Positions 13,103-18,849 of a DNA stretch of 64,000 nucleotides are shown in pieces. This DNA is from a virus: positions 1-64,000 of the IMG/VR virus record IMGVR_UViG_3300021138_000016; one strand, given 5' to 3'. A program made the position numbers and the translations under genes. The notes beneath the pieces are model-generated. The model made no database searches. It saw nothing but the letters and a program-made list of their open reading frames with translations, and was not told the DNA's origin. Each line of letters begins with the position of its first letter. Positions within the stretch are counted from its first letter, which is position 1.

Positions 13103-13285
13103 TCAGTTACTAACTTTCTTCTTTTCTTCGCTAAACCAATCACGCTGCAAGTCCTCTAGTGTGGTGGTGGATAACCCCATACAAGCGGTGGCGTAACCTA
13201 TTGCCATCATATTCTTTAGCAAGTTAATTAGCGGCTCTGTTGGGGCTATATTACATTCTAGTAGTCTTTTTTCTATTGGGGTCAT
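13103..13285 (-). CDS. Hypothetical protein, 60 aa, paralogue of the previous gene
   Basis: Shares N-terminus, central helix (L-L-K-N-M-M-A-I-G-Y) and the D-W-F-S-E-E-K-K-K end with the 69-aa protein directly downstream. It begins 3 nt after the phosphoesterase stop. Role unknown. Confidence 0.58.
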   Translation of the reverse strand: MTPIEKRLLECNIAPTEPLINLLKNMMAIGYATACMGLSTTTLEDLQRDWFSEEKKKVSN

Positions 13286-13288
13286 ATT

Positions 13289-14533
13289 TTACAATTTAGT
13301 TAAATCAAAAAAATAATCTTCGTGGCTTACCGTTGCTGAATGCTTGTCTATTACCTGTATTGAATAGCCGCTATATGAGCCGTTGTAGTTGTGGCTACTA
13401 TGGAAGGATGGCGGCGCAAATGACATATAATTGCGATAGTCAAACTTATTGCAACGCTTGTATCCTAATTGGTGCAAGTCCCCTTTATCAACGTGAATAA
13501 ACTTAGAATTAATCCCGTGATAGTCTATGTAGCTCCTAAAAAATTCTACAATAGTCGGGGTAAGGTCTAAGGATAAATTCTTAACCCTTTGCTTTTCGTC
13601 CTTTCCGTGAGTGAGGATAAAACAATGGTCACCGTAAAAGAAATGCTCTACAAACTTATTAAGTATTTTAAAACCTATTTGCCCGTTGCCGTAAATTCTA
13701 TCTAATACCATTTTAATGGTTTCGTTGGCTATCCTTGCAAAGTCGCCGCTATGATTATCATTGGAAACATTACGGCACTCTATATTATCGGAAACGTTGG
13801 CAGCTATTAACCTTTCAATTAGGTTTAGTTTCCCCGTAACAAAGGTCTTGAACGCATCAACATTACTCATATTCTGTGGTAAGTCGTGACCGCCTCTAGT
13901 TGTTAAACCATTCCAACCGTCTAAGCCATCGCCTAAGTCATCTATAAATAAAGTGTCAAATTTACCAAACTGATTATGCTTTGCAATTACAGAATTATAA
14001 ACGCTATCTAAGTTTTGAAAGAATATATCTGCGTTGTATTTGTAGTTGTAAATTCCGTATCCGTTGGGGTTTGGGTCTAGTCCAACGTGGGCATCTGATA
14101 TGGTTACTTTTAAGGCTTTTTGGCAAGTCTCGTTAGGTGTTGAAGGTATCTTTATTCTAGTGGTTAATCTTTCGGTTATTATGTCCTCTATTGATTTTAA
14201 AATGTCGCTTTCTTGTGTTTGTTCGCATTTTACGAATATGGAAGCATCTTTAGTTTTCCACCAGTAATGCGTGACCCTTTCTGGCGGCAATCCGTCTCTT
14301 TCGCACTCATTAACTAAGGCTTGGTGTTTTTCTTCTGTCTTTCTTTGCCTATACCCTTCTTCTAACTTAGGCAGTTTGCCCTCTTTGCGAAGTTCCATTA
14401 CTTGTTTAACAATGTAATTCTTAGTACTCTTAAACCGTTTCGCAATACTATCGTAGCTTTCATCTTGGTGCGATAAAAAGTACTCCTTTATCTGTTCTGT
14501 CTTTGTTTTACTTTTTTCTTCGGTGTTAGGCAT
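13289..14533 (-). CDS. Phage calcineurin-like metallophosphoesterase with N-terminal HTH
   Basis: Residues about 10-55 look like a helix-turn-helix (D-S-I-A-K-R-F-K-S-T-K-N-Y-I-V-K). The remainder has the dinuclear metal set of calcineurin-like phosphoesterases: S-D-A-H-V-G at 146-151, D-D-L-G-D-G-L-D at 198-205, N-D-N-H at 258-261 (the GNHD position), L-T-H-G at 307-310 and G-D-L-H at 351-354. Length is 414 aa. Phages of many groups carry such proteins, often near lysis or packaging genes. The substrate (nucleic-acid phosphodiester or nucleotide) is not known. Confidence 0.8.
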   Translation of the reverse strand: MPNTEEKSKTKTEQIKEYFLSHQDESYDSIAKRFKSTKNYIVKQVMELRKEGKLPKLEEGYRQRKTEEKHQALVNECERDGLPPERVTHYWWKTKDASIFVKCEQTQESDILKSIEDIITERLTTRIKIPSTPNETCQKALKVTISDAHVGLDPNPNGYGIYNYKYNADIFFQNLDSVYNSVIAKHNQFGKFDTLFIDDLGDGLDGWNGLTTRGGHDLPQNMSNVDAFKTFVTGKLNLIERLIAANVSDNIECRNVSNDNHSGDFARIANETIKMVLDRIYGNGQIGFKILNKFVEHFFYGDHCFILTHGKDEKQRVKNLSLDLTPTIVEFFRSYIDYHGINSKFIHVDKGDLHQLGYKRCNKFDYRNYMSFAPPSFHSSHNYNGSYSGYSIQVIDKHSATVSHEDYFFDLTKL

Positions 14534-14585
14534 ATTTTCTTTTTAATTAAGCGTAACGGCTCAAATATTATCGGGGGTGTGGGCA

Positions 14586-15119
14586 TTATACAAACAGTTT
14601 TTTAGCTTGTGAGTACATACTATTAAAGTCGCTTATCTCTATTGCAGTAGGCTTATAGTTCTTATCACCATACACCCATAAATCTTCGTAGGCTTGGCAG
14701 AAATTAGCTTCGGTTACATCGGTAAAAGATACATAAGGACTGTTAATTTTTCCGCCTACATAAAGCCCTCTAGTGGCAATTTCATCACTAAGAATATCTA
14801 CACTAGCTTTCCAACTATCAAAACATAAAAAACCCCTTGATTTGCCCGTAAGGTTTTCATTTTCGATGCAGTAGCCTGTGAAATGAACGCTGTATTTGTT
14901 TGGGAATTTGTCTCCATCGCTTTGTAAGCCAATATAGTTGTTTTGCACCCCTGCCGTTCCATTTGCGCCCTCATTCCTAAATATTAAGTAAGTAGCCCTT
15001 TTAACTTCTAACGGTACTTCTAGTGTCTTTATATAAGCAATAACACTATCCATATCAATAGAAGTCTTTTTATATGGTAGTTGTGGTAGTAGTGGGTATG
15101 CTTTGTTGTATTGTGTCAT
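14586..15119 (-). CDS. Putative endolysin (lysozyme-like fold), 177 aa
   Basis: Residues 45-69 contain an F-R-N-E-G-A-N-G stretch with a likely catalytic Glu at 50, then N-N-Y-I-G-L-Q-S-D-G. This resembles the E...G..Q.D core of lysozyme/transglycosylase-like enzymes of Bacteroidota phages. The genes upstream encode a u-spanin-like protein and small membrane proteins, which fits a peptidoglycan hydrolase. No signal peptide is visible, so it would need a holin. The family assignment is by motif and context only. Confidence 0.55.
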   Translation of the reverse strand: MTQYNKAYPLLPQLPYKKTSIDMDSVIAYIKTLEVPLEVKRATYLIFRNEGANGTAGVQNNYIGLQSDGDKFPNKYSVHFTGYCIENENLTGKSRGFLCFDSWKASVDILSDEIATRGLYVGGKINSPYVSFTDVTEANFCQAYEDLWVYGDKNYKPTAIEISDFNSMYSQAKKLFV

Positions 15120-15328
15120 AACGCTTCAATTTCTAATTTAACTTGTTTCCAATATTGATTATGACCAGAGTGTATTTCTTTATCATTTGTAAGATAAATA
15201 CTAGGCACTTGGTTATAAACCTCTTCTACTGCAATATAAGCCATAGTTTTTGCGTGACCTATAAACATACCCTTTTCGATATTAAGAAACTTATCTACTA
15301 ACTCCTTAGCTTTTTCTTTCGGTGTCAT
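15116..15328 (-). CDS. Hypothetical phage protein, 70 aa
   Basis: Starts M-T-P-K-E-K-A-K-E-L-V-D-K-F, an opening frequent in small proteins of Bacteroidota phages. Overlaps of 4 nt on both sides place it in the lysis operon. Function unknown. Confidence 0.58.
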   Translation of the reverse strand: MTPKEKAKELVDKFLNIEKGMFIGHAKTMAYIAVEEVYNQVPSIYLTNDKEIHSGHNQYWKQVKLEIEAL

Positions 15329-15513
15329 ACTATAAAAATTGTATTTATTAAATGAGTAAAAAAGTCGTTATCTTGTTTAATTTTCTGCTTTACTTGTTCT
15401 TTCTTCCTCAATACCTTATCTACATAAACATCTTTGCTTTGTAATATCTCATCGCTTTCAACTTCAACCATTACTTTCTTTTCGCCTACTTGTATTACTA
15501 TTTTATAAGTCAT
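15325..15513 (-). CDS. Hypothetical protein, 62 aa
   Basis: A Lys/Val-rich protein with a beta-like start (Y-K-I-V-I-Q-V-G-E-K-K-V-M-V-E-V) and a Lys-rich helix. It overlaps both neighbours by 4 nt (ATGA). Unrecognised. Confidence 0.55.
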   Translation of the reverse strand: MTYKIVIQVGEKKVMVEVESDEILQSKDVYVDKVLRKKEQVKQKIKQDNDFFTHLINTIFIV

Positions 15514-16028
15514 AATCTAGGTTTTACAATATACAATACCAACGCAATTACTATCGCTGCAATCAATAGCCAAAAGTACAACTCCCACCTACTAGCATCT
15601 TTTTCGTTTGATGCTGCTTGTAATCGGCTATCTGTTACCGCTTGGTTAAGTATTGCTATCTGCTTATCCTTATCCTCAATTTGCGATTTAAGTATGGATA
15701 GTTGTTGATTATCTACTATCGTATCTTTATCGTGAATGTGAATAGTATTAGTGTGGGTTATTGTAGTTGTATCGTGTATGTAATTGCCTACTGTATCATG
15801 ACAAGTAACTATAGATGTATCGTGTAAATAGCTTGTATCGCTACTATGCGATATCACCTTATTATCGCAAGGGTGTAAGCTAGTGTACACTTTCCCAACC
15901 GTATCGAATAACGGTTCTTTAGTAAGCACCTTCTGTAGTGCTGTACGGTCGGACATACAACCTATAAAAACGTTGCCCCAAATAATAAAGTTAAATAACC
16001 ATAATAATATTACTGTTGATTTTTTCAT
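15510..16028 (-). CDS. u-spanin-like envelope-spanning lysis protein, 172 aa
   Basis: The N-terminus has a hydrophobic signal segment ending F-I-G-C with Cys-24, a near-lipobox. Residues about 60-103 are polar with repeated H-D-T units, residues about 105-145 form a coiled coil, and residues about 150-168 are a transmembrane helix (L-I-A-A-I-V-I-A-L-V-L-Y-I-V) followed by K-P-R-L. A lipoprotein N-terminus plus a C-terminal membrane helix in one chain is the layout of unimolecular spanins, which fuse inner and outer membranes at the end of lysis. Its place beside the putative endolysin and holins agrees. Lipobox quality is moderate. Confidence 0.62.
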   Translation of the reverse strand: MKKSTVILLWLFNFIIWGNVFIGCMSDRTALQKVLTKEPLFDTVGKVYTSLHPCDNKVISHSSDTSYLHDTSIVTCHDTVGNYIHDTTTITHTNTIHIHDKDTIVDNQQLSILKSQIEDKDKQIAILNQAVTDSRLQAASNEKDASRWELYFWLLIAAIVIALVLYIVKPRL

Positions 16029-16079
16029 TTGTATTTATTTTAATAACCGTATAAAACTTCTAGTGTGTTGTTGAAGTGC

Positions 16080-16280
16080 CTAAAATGGTGCTATTATTAT
16101 GAGCAATAAAAACAATGTTAATAGTACTAAGTATGATATTGGGTTATATTTATTCAACCCCTTTGTAGAATAACTTTTTAAGCCAGTGTTAGGGTCTTCG
16201 TAAGGCGGCTTACCATCCGACTTAATCACTTTTAATTTTATCAATATAAAAGCAAGTAAAAGTTTTATTTTGTTACTCAT
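16080..16280 (-). CDS. Small membrane protein, 66 aa
   Basis: A C-terminal transmembrane helix (Y-L-V-L-L-T-L-F-L-L-L-I-I-I) and a basic N-terminal segment (K-I-K-L-L-L-A-F-I-L-I-K-L-K) that could be a second, amphipathic one. It overlaps the next gene by 4 nt. A lysis-accessory role is inferred from position. Confidence 0.58.
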   Translation of the reverse strand: MSNKIKLLLAFILIKLKVIKSDGKPPYEDPNTGLKSYSTKGLNKYNPISYLVLLTLFLLLIIIAPF

Positions 16281-16480
16281 TTTCTTTTCATTTTAATTAA
16301 ATCAGAATCAGATAATTGTAAATCGTGAATATCATCTTTAGTTAATCCACTTATATTGCAATAAAAATTAGCAGGGTATTTTATCACAACTGTACACCCC
16401 ACCAACGCCCCTAACATAGCCAAAAAGACTATCATTATGAATAAGTAGTTGTAGCCTTCGGTGTGTTGTTTATGGTGCAT
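16277..16480 (-). CDS. Small membrane protein or lipoprotein, 67 aa
   Basis: The N-terminal hydrophobic helix (Y-L-F-I-M-I-V-F-L-A-M-L-G-A-L-V-G-C) ends in A-L-V-G-C, close to a lipobox, so it may be an outer-membrane lipoprotein or a single-pass protein. The C-terminal 30 residues are charged. It might work with the u-spanin-like protein; function unproven. Confidence 0.55.
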   Translation of the reverse strand: MHHKQHTEGYNYLFIMIVFLAMLGALVGCTVVIKYPANFYCNISGLTKDDIHDLQLSDSDLIKMKRK

Positions 16481-16485
16481 ATTAC

Positions 16486-16569
16486 TTAAATTTTAAACAT
16501 AACCCAACCCACGACACAAACTATCGCTGTAAGGATTACTTCTTTAGTGAGGAATAGTAGATGTTTCAT
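16486..16569 (-). CDS. 27-aa single-pass membrane microprotein
   Basis: An open frame from ATG (16569-16567) to TAA (16488-16486), 5 nt before the next start. Product: a short basic start, then E-V-I-L-T-A-I-V-C-V-V-G-W-V-M-F, one transmembrane helix. Typical of tiny lysis or membrane-active phage proteins, but role not known. Confidence 0.5.
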   Translation of the reverse strand: MKHLLFLTKEVILTAIVCVVGWVMFKI

Positions 16570-16589
16570 TTTTTCTAATTTTAAAAGTA

Positions 16590-16680
16590 CCCTCTATCGT
16601 TCTTGTGTTAGATAGAGGGCGTTAAGTGTGTCTCGGACACTAGCCCCGTATGATTTGAGGGCGAACTTGGGGCAATGTAG
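16590..16680 (-). other. Structured non-coding interval with three hairpins
   Basis: A perfect 9-bp stem CCCTCTATC/GATAGAGGG (16590-16598, 16611-16619), a GTGTC/GACAC hairpin with a 3-nt loop (16628-16640) and a GCCCC/GGGGC pair (16643-16647, 16669-16673) lie close together with no reading frame. On the minus strand the first stem is followed by TACTTTT, a weak terminator. It may terminate, process or protect the lysis transcript. Confidence 0.45.
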
Positions 16681-16691
16681 CCGCAATGATG

Positions 16692-16784
16692 TTAAAAATG
16701 TGGGTCTCTGGAAACGTTATAACACTGCTTAGGTGCGTATGCGTTGTGCAATCCTTTTATGCCACATTCATTTACTTGCACCAT
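16692..16784 (-). CDS. Possible 30-aa microprotein
   Basis: An open frame from ATG (16784-16782), 3 nt after the holin-like gene's stop, to TAA (16694-16692). It has two Cys and no membrane segment. Only its spacing supports it. Confidence 0.33.
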   Translation of the reverse strand: MVQVNECGIKGLHNAYAPKQCYNVSRDPHF

Positions 16785-16787
16785 AAT

Positions 16788-17045
16788 TTACTTTGAAGGC
16801 TCACTCGTAAGTACTTGCCCGTTGCTATTTGTAATAAACTGCTTTAACACATAAGAAGCCCCCACCGTCAAAGCTGTATGCTCAACACTATGCCAATCAA
16901 TATTAAATGTACCTGCGTTAATTGACGTGTAAACAATACTACCCACCGAACCTATTACGGCAGCTATTAATCCGTGAATAAAATCTTTAACCCTTACCGA
17001 ATATAAACCGCTAACCTGATTTGCGAAAAAACTTTGTAAACTCAT
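16788..17045 (-). CDS. Holin-like membrane protein, 85 aa
   Basis: Two hydrophobic segments: D-F-I-H-G-L-I-A-A-V-I-G-S-V-G-S-I-V (about 21-38) and T-A-L-T-V-G-A-S-Y-V-L-K-Q-F-I (about 57-71). The polar tail is of the N-S-N-G-Q-V-L type. Size, two membrane helices and closeness to the endolysin region fit a phage holin that permeabilises the inner membrane. Homology not tested. Confidence 0.65.
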   Translation of the reverse strand: MSLQSFFANQVSGLYSVRVKDFIHGLIAAVIGSVGSIVYTSINAGTFNIDWHSVEHTALTVGASYVLKQFITNSNGQVLTSEPSK

Positions 17046-17049
17046 TTTA

Positions 17050-17328
17050 TTAATATTTAAGTGTTAATACTTTTACTACATTCATTTGAGCATCTAGTAT
17101 GTCACCAAAAGCCTTATTGATAAGGATATTGCTAATTTCTGAACGTTCACATCCACTTGTTTCGGTGTAAAGTAAATCAGCCAAATCGGCACAAAGCCTT
17201 TTAGCTTTACTAACTTTATCATCGTTGCTTGGATTAAAAGTTAATCCTACTAATTTTTCACCAAAAGTCCGAACAGTTTGGGGGTTTGTTGGTTCAGCCA
17301 TTTCGAATTCTTTTTTTTCTGTAATCAT
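17050..17328 (-). CDS. Acb2/Tad1-hairpin-like anti-CBASS protein, 92 aa
   Basis: Residues about 20-53 carry the pattern typical of this family: F-G-E-K-L-V-G-L-T-F-N-P-S, then D-D-K-V-x-x-A-K and A-D-L-A-D-L-L. A second helix near 60-90 completes the helical hairpin. Acb2 (T4 Vs.4-like) forms oligomers that trap cyclic oligonucleotides and so block CBASS (and, for Tad1, Thoeris) defence. Here the second helix lacks the usual A-Q-M-W-A-V segment but has D-A-Q-M-N-V-V-K at the same place. Ligand binding is therefore inferred, not certain. It sits between holin-like genes. Confidence 0.68.
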   Translation of the reverse strand: MITEKKEFEMAEPTNPQTVRTFGEKLVGLTFNPSNDDKVSKAKRLCADLADLLYTETSGCERSEISNILINKAFGDILDAQMNVVKVLTLKY

Positions 17329-17331
17329 TTC

Positions 17332-17421
17332 TTATCTTTTTTTATTGTTTAATGGATACGCCAATACGGCATAACCCATATACATAGACAAAACTACATA
17401 AATAAGTTTAATTATCCACAA
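17332..17421 (-). CDS. Possible 29-aa membrane microprotein (TTG start)
   Basis: A hydrophobic frame from TTG (17421-17419) to TAA (17334-17332): W-I-I-K-L-I-Y-V-V-L-S-M-Y-M-G-Y-A-V-L-A, then a basic tail. It is a clear transmembrane helix in a cassette of small membrane proteins, ending 4 nt before the Acb2-like start. The only ATG would remove half the helix, so the start is uncertain. Confidence 0.35.
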   Translation of the reverse strand: MWIIKLIYVVLSMYMGYAVLAYPLNNKKR

Positions 17422-17432
17422 TTTATTTTATT

Positions 17433-17648
17433 TTAGTCTATTTCGGGGTTTTTCCCTTTCTTCACCAACTTTCTCATTTGATACCATTTATCAATAGTAA
17501 ATGCCATCGTCAATAACCCCGTACCTATGGACACATAAACAAGTACATCACTTGCTGTTATTACTCCTGCTACACCTGATAAGTTGGTAATAACCCAACC
17601 TAGTAAACTGTACTTGCTATTGGTATTAGCTTCGTTTAAATGTTCCAT
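17433..17648 (-). CDS. Small membrane protein, holin candidate, 71 aa
   Basis: Two membrane-compatible segments, L-L-G-W-V-I-T-N-L-S-G-V-A-G-V-I (about 15-30) and V-L-V-Y-V-S-I-G-T-G-L-L-T-M-A-F (about 36-51), then a basic tail (R-K-L-V-K-K-G-K). The two-helix hairpin with a positive C-terminus fits a holin or antiholin. With the 85-aa protein it could form a two-component system. Confidence 0.6.
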   Translation of the reverse strand: MEHLNEANTNSKYSLLGWVITNLSGVAGVITASDVLVYVSIGTGLLTMAFTIDKWYQMRKLVKKGKNPEID

Positions 17649-17663
17649 AGTTAATTGATATTT

Positions 17664-17891
17664 TTATTTGAAGGTTAATTGAATATTTATTACTGCATCA
17701 ATAGCACTCCTGTCCGCCACATATTTACTCGTCACTTCATCTGCTATAATTGCGAATTTGCCGTCAATAGTTTCTTTAATGTCTGTATATTGTTTTGTTA
17801 CGTCAACGGCATCATTATCAATCCCTTCGCCTGTTGTTATAGCGTTATTTATTGCCGTAGCTTGTTCGATAGTGTCGTAGATAAAATACAT
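17664..17891 (-). CDS. Hypothetical protein, 75 aa, downstream of fibre genes
   Basis: An acidic, Asp/Ala/Ile/Thr-rich protein with helical segments (I-E-Q-A-T-A-I-N-N-A-I). Its position right after tail-fibre-like genes suggests a fibre-associated or assembly protein, but nothing in the sequence proves this. Starts 1 nt after the preceding stop. Confidence 0.52.
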   Translation of the reverse strand: MYFIYDTIEQATAINNAITTGEGIDNDAVDVTKQYTDIKETIDGKFAIIADEVTSKYVADRSAIDAVINIQLTFK

Positions 17892-17892
17892 A

Positions 17893-18849
17893 TTAGTAGA
17901 CTTTATAAAAGTTATTTACATTTCCTCCTATTGCAGTAGCGTTTGATATTTGATTGCTTTGCCATACTACAACTTCTTGGAAATATTCTGTACTGAAATT
18001 AGCTATTGCATTATCAGTTCCTAGTGCTATTGTTCCACCACCTGTTGATACATTTGCGGTATTATTTACAGTTATGGGAGCATTTGAACCGTTTAACTTC
18101 AAGGCATTTTCAGTACTATTTAATGAGCCAAACCAAATATTTTGAGAGTTATTAGTATAAATATGTGTTGGAGTTAATAATCTAGGGTTATTTGATGAAG
18201 GATAGCCATTGCCAAACATTAGAGTTCCACCTCCAACCCAATCTTGGTAATTATTTTGAGCAGATGATATAAAAGATTTGAAACCTGTGCTTGGTGGATT
18301 TATACCAATAGAAAATTGATAATTATAACTATAAAACGCCCCTGTACTCCATTTATTAAACATTACACTACTAAAGGATAAAGATGTTGCAAAAGAACTA
18401 AAGCTTGTAGTTGATAATAAATAATTAGTTGAACCGTTAAATACCGCACAAACATTCCCATTTGTGTAGTTAATAACACCAGAAACAACTAGACTAGGTT
18501 GCGCTGTGGCTGTACTTTGCGATACATCATAGCCGCCGCCGCTTTGGTCATACCAAGTAGTTATAAAGCCGTTATTAACCCCAACGAAAGTCTTTAATGT
18601 GGCTGTGTCTAAATAGTTGTTTACAAAGCCGATATTACTTTCGGTGTTATCACTACTACGGCGAACTCTAATACAGTTACCTGCATAAGTACTTGATAGC
18701 TTTCTGAATGAGTAAGCAAAGCCTGTCGTTGGGTATAAGTCTAGTAAGAAAGAGTATTGGCTTAACGGCACATAATAACGGCTAGCATTGATTATTTGCC
18801 CTTTGCCAACAGTAGCAACTAATAGTAATATGATTAATAACCTATACAC
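17893..18849 (-). CDS. Tail-fibre-like protein with signal peptide and arabinofuranosidase-B-like domain, 318 aa
   Basis: Residues 1-18 are a signal peptide (Y-R-L-L-I-I-L-L-L-V-A-T-V-G-K-G-Q). Residues about 40-115 follow a lectin/arabinofuranosidase-B-like pattern common in phage fibres: A-Y-S-F-R-K-L, R-V-R-R-S-S-D-N-T-E, L-D-T-A, then T-T-W-Y-D-Q-S-G. The C-terminal half is Gly/Ser/Asn-rich and beta-structured, like a concanavalin-like sugar-binding fold. It probably binds surface glycans. A signal peptide is unexpected for a virion protein. It overlaps the 783-aa gene by 8 nt. Confidence 0.7.
   Translation of the reverse strand: MYRLLIILLLVATVGKGQIINASRYYVPLSQYSFLLDLYPTTGFAYSFRKLSSTYAGNCIRVRRSSDNTESNIGFVNNYLDTATLKTFVGVNNGFITTWYDQSGGGYDVSQSTATAQPSLVVSGVINYTNGNVCAVFNGSTNYLLSTTSFSSFATSLSFSSVMFNKWSTGAFYSYNYQFSIGINPPSTGFKSFISSAQNNYQDWVGGGTLMFGNGYPSSNNPRLLTPTHIYTNNSQNIWFGSLNSTENALKLNGSNAPITVNNTANVSTGGGTIALGTDNAIANFSTEYFQEVVVWQSNQISNATAIGGNVNNFYKVY

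Noticed and set aside
12880-13143. 87-aa start for the first small paralogue
   Set aside because: It overlaps the neighbouring paralogue by 41 nt and the first 18 residues have no counterpart in it.
12611-16770. tRNA genes or CRISPR arrays in the gene-free stretches
   Set aside because: No cloverleaf with T-arm consensus and no regularly spaced identical repeats were found; the hairpins there do not fit either.
17412-17420. Perfect DnaA box TTATCCACA (and TTATGCACA type at 4246-4254)
   Set aside because: Isolated copies; about two matches to TTATNCACA are expected by chance in 64 kb. No cluster was seen, so no origin is claimed despite the DnaA-like gene.
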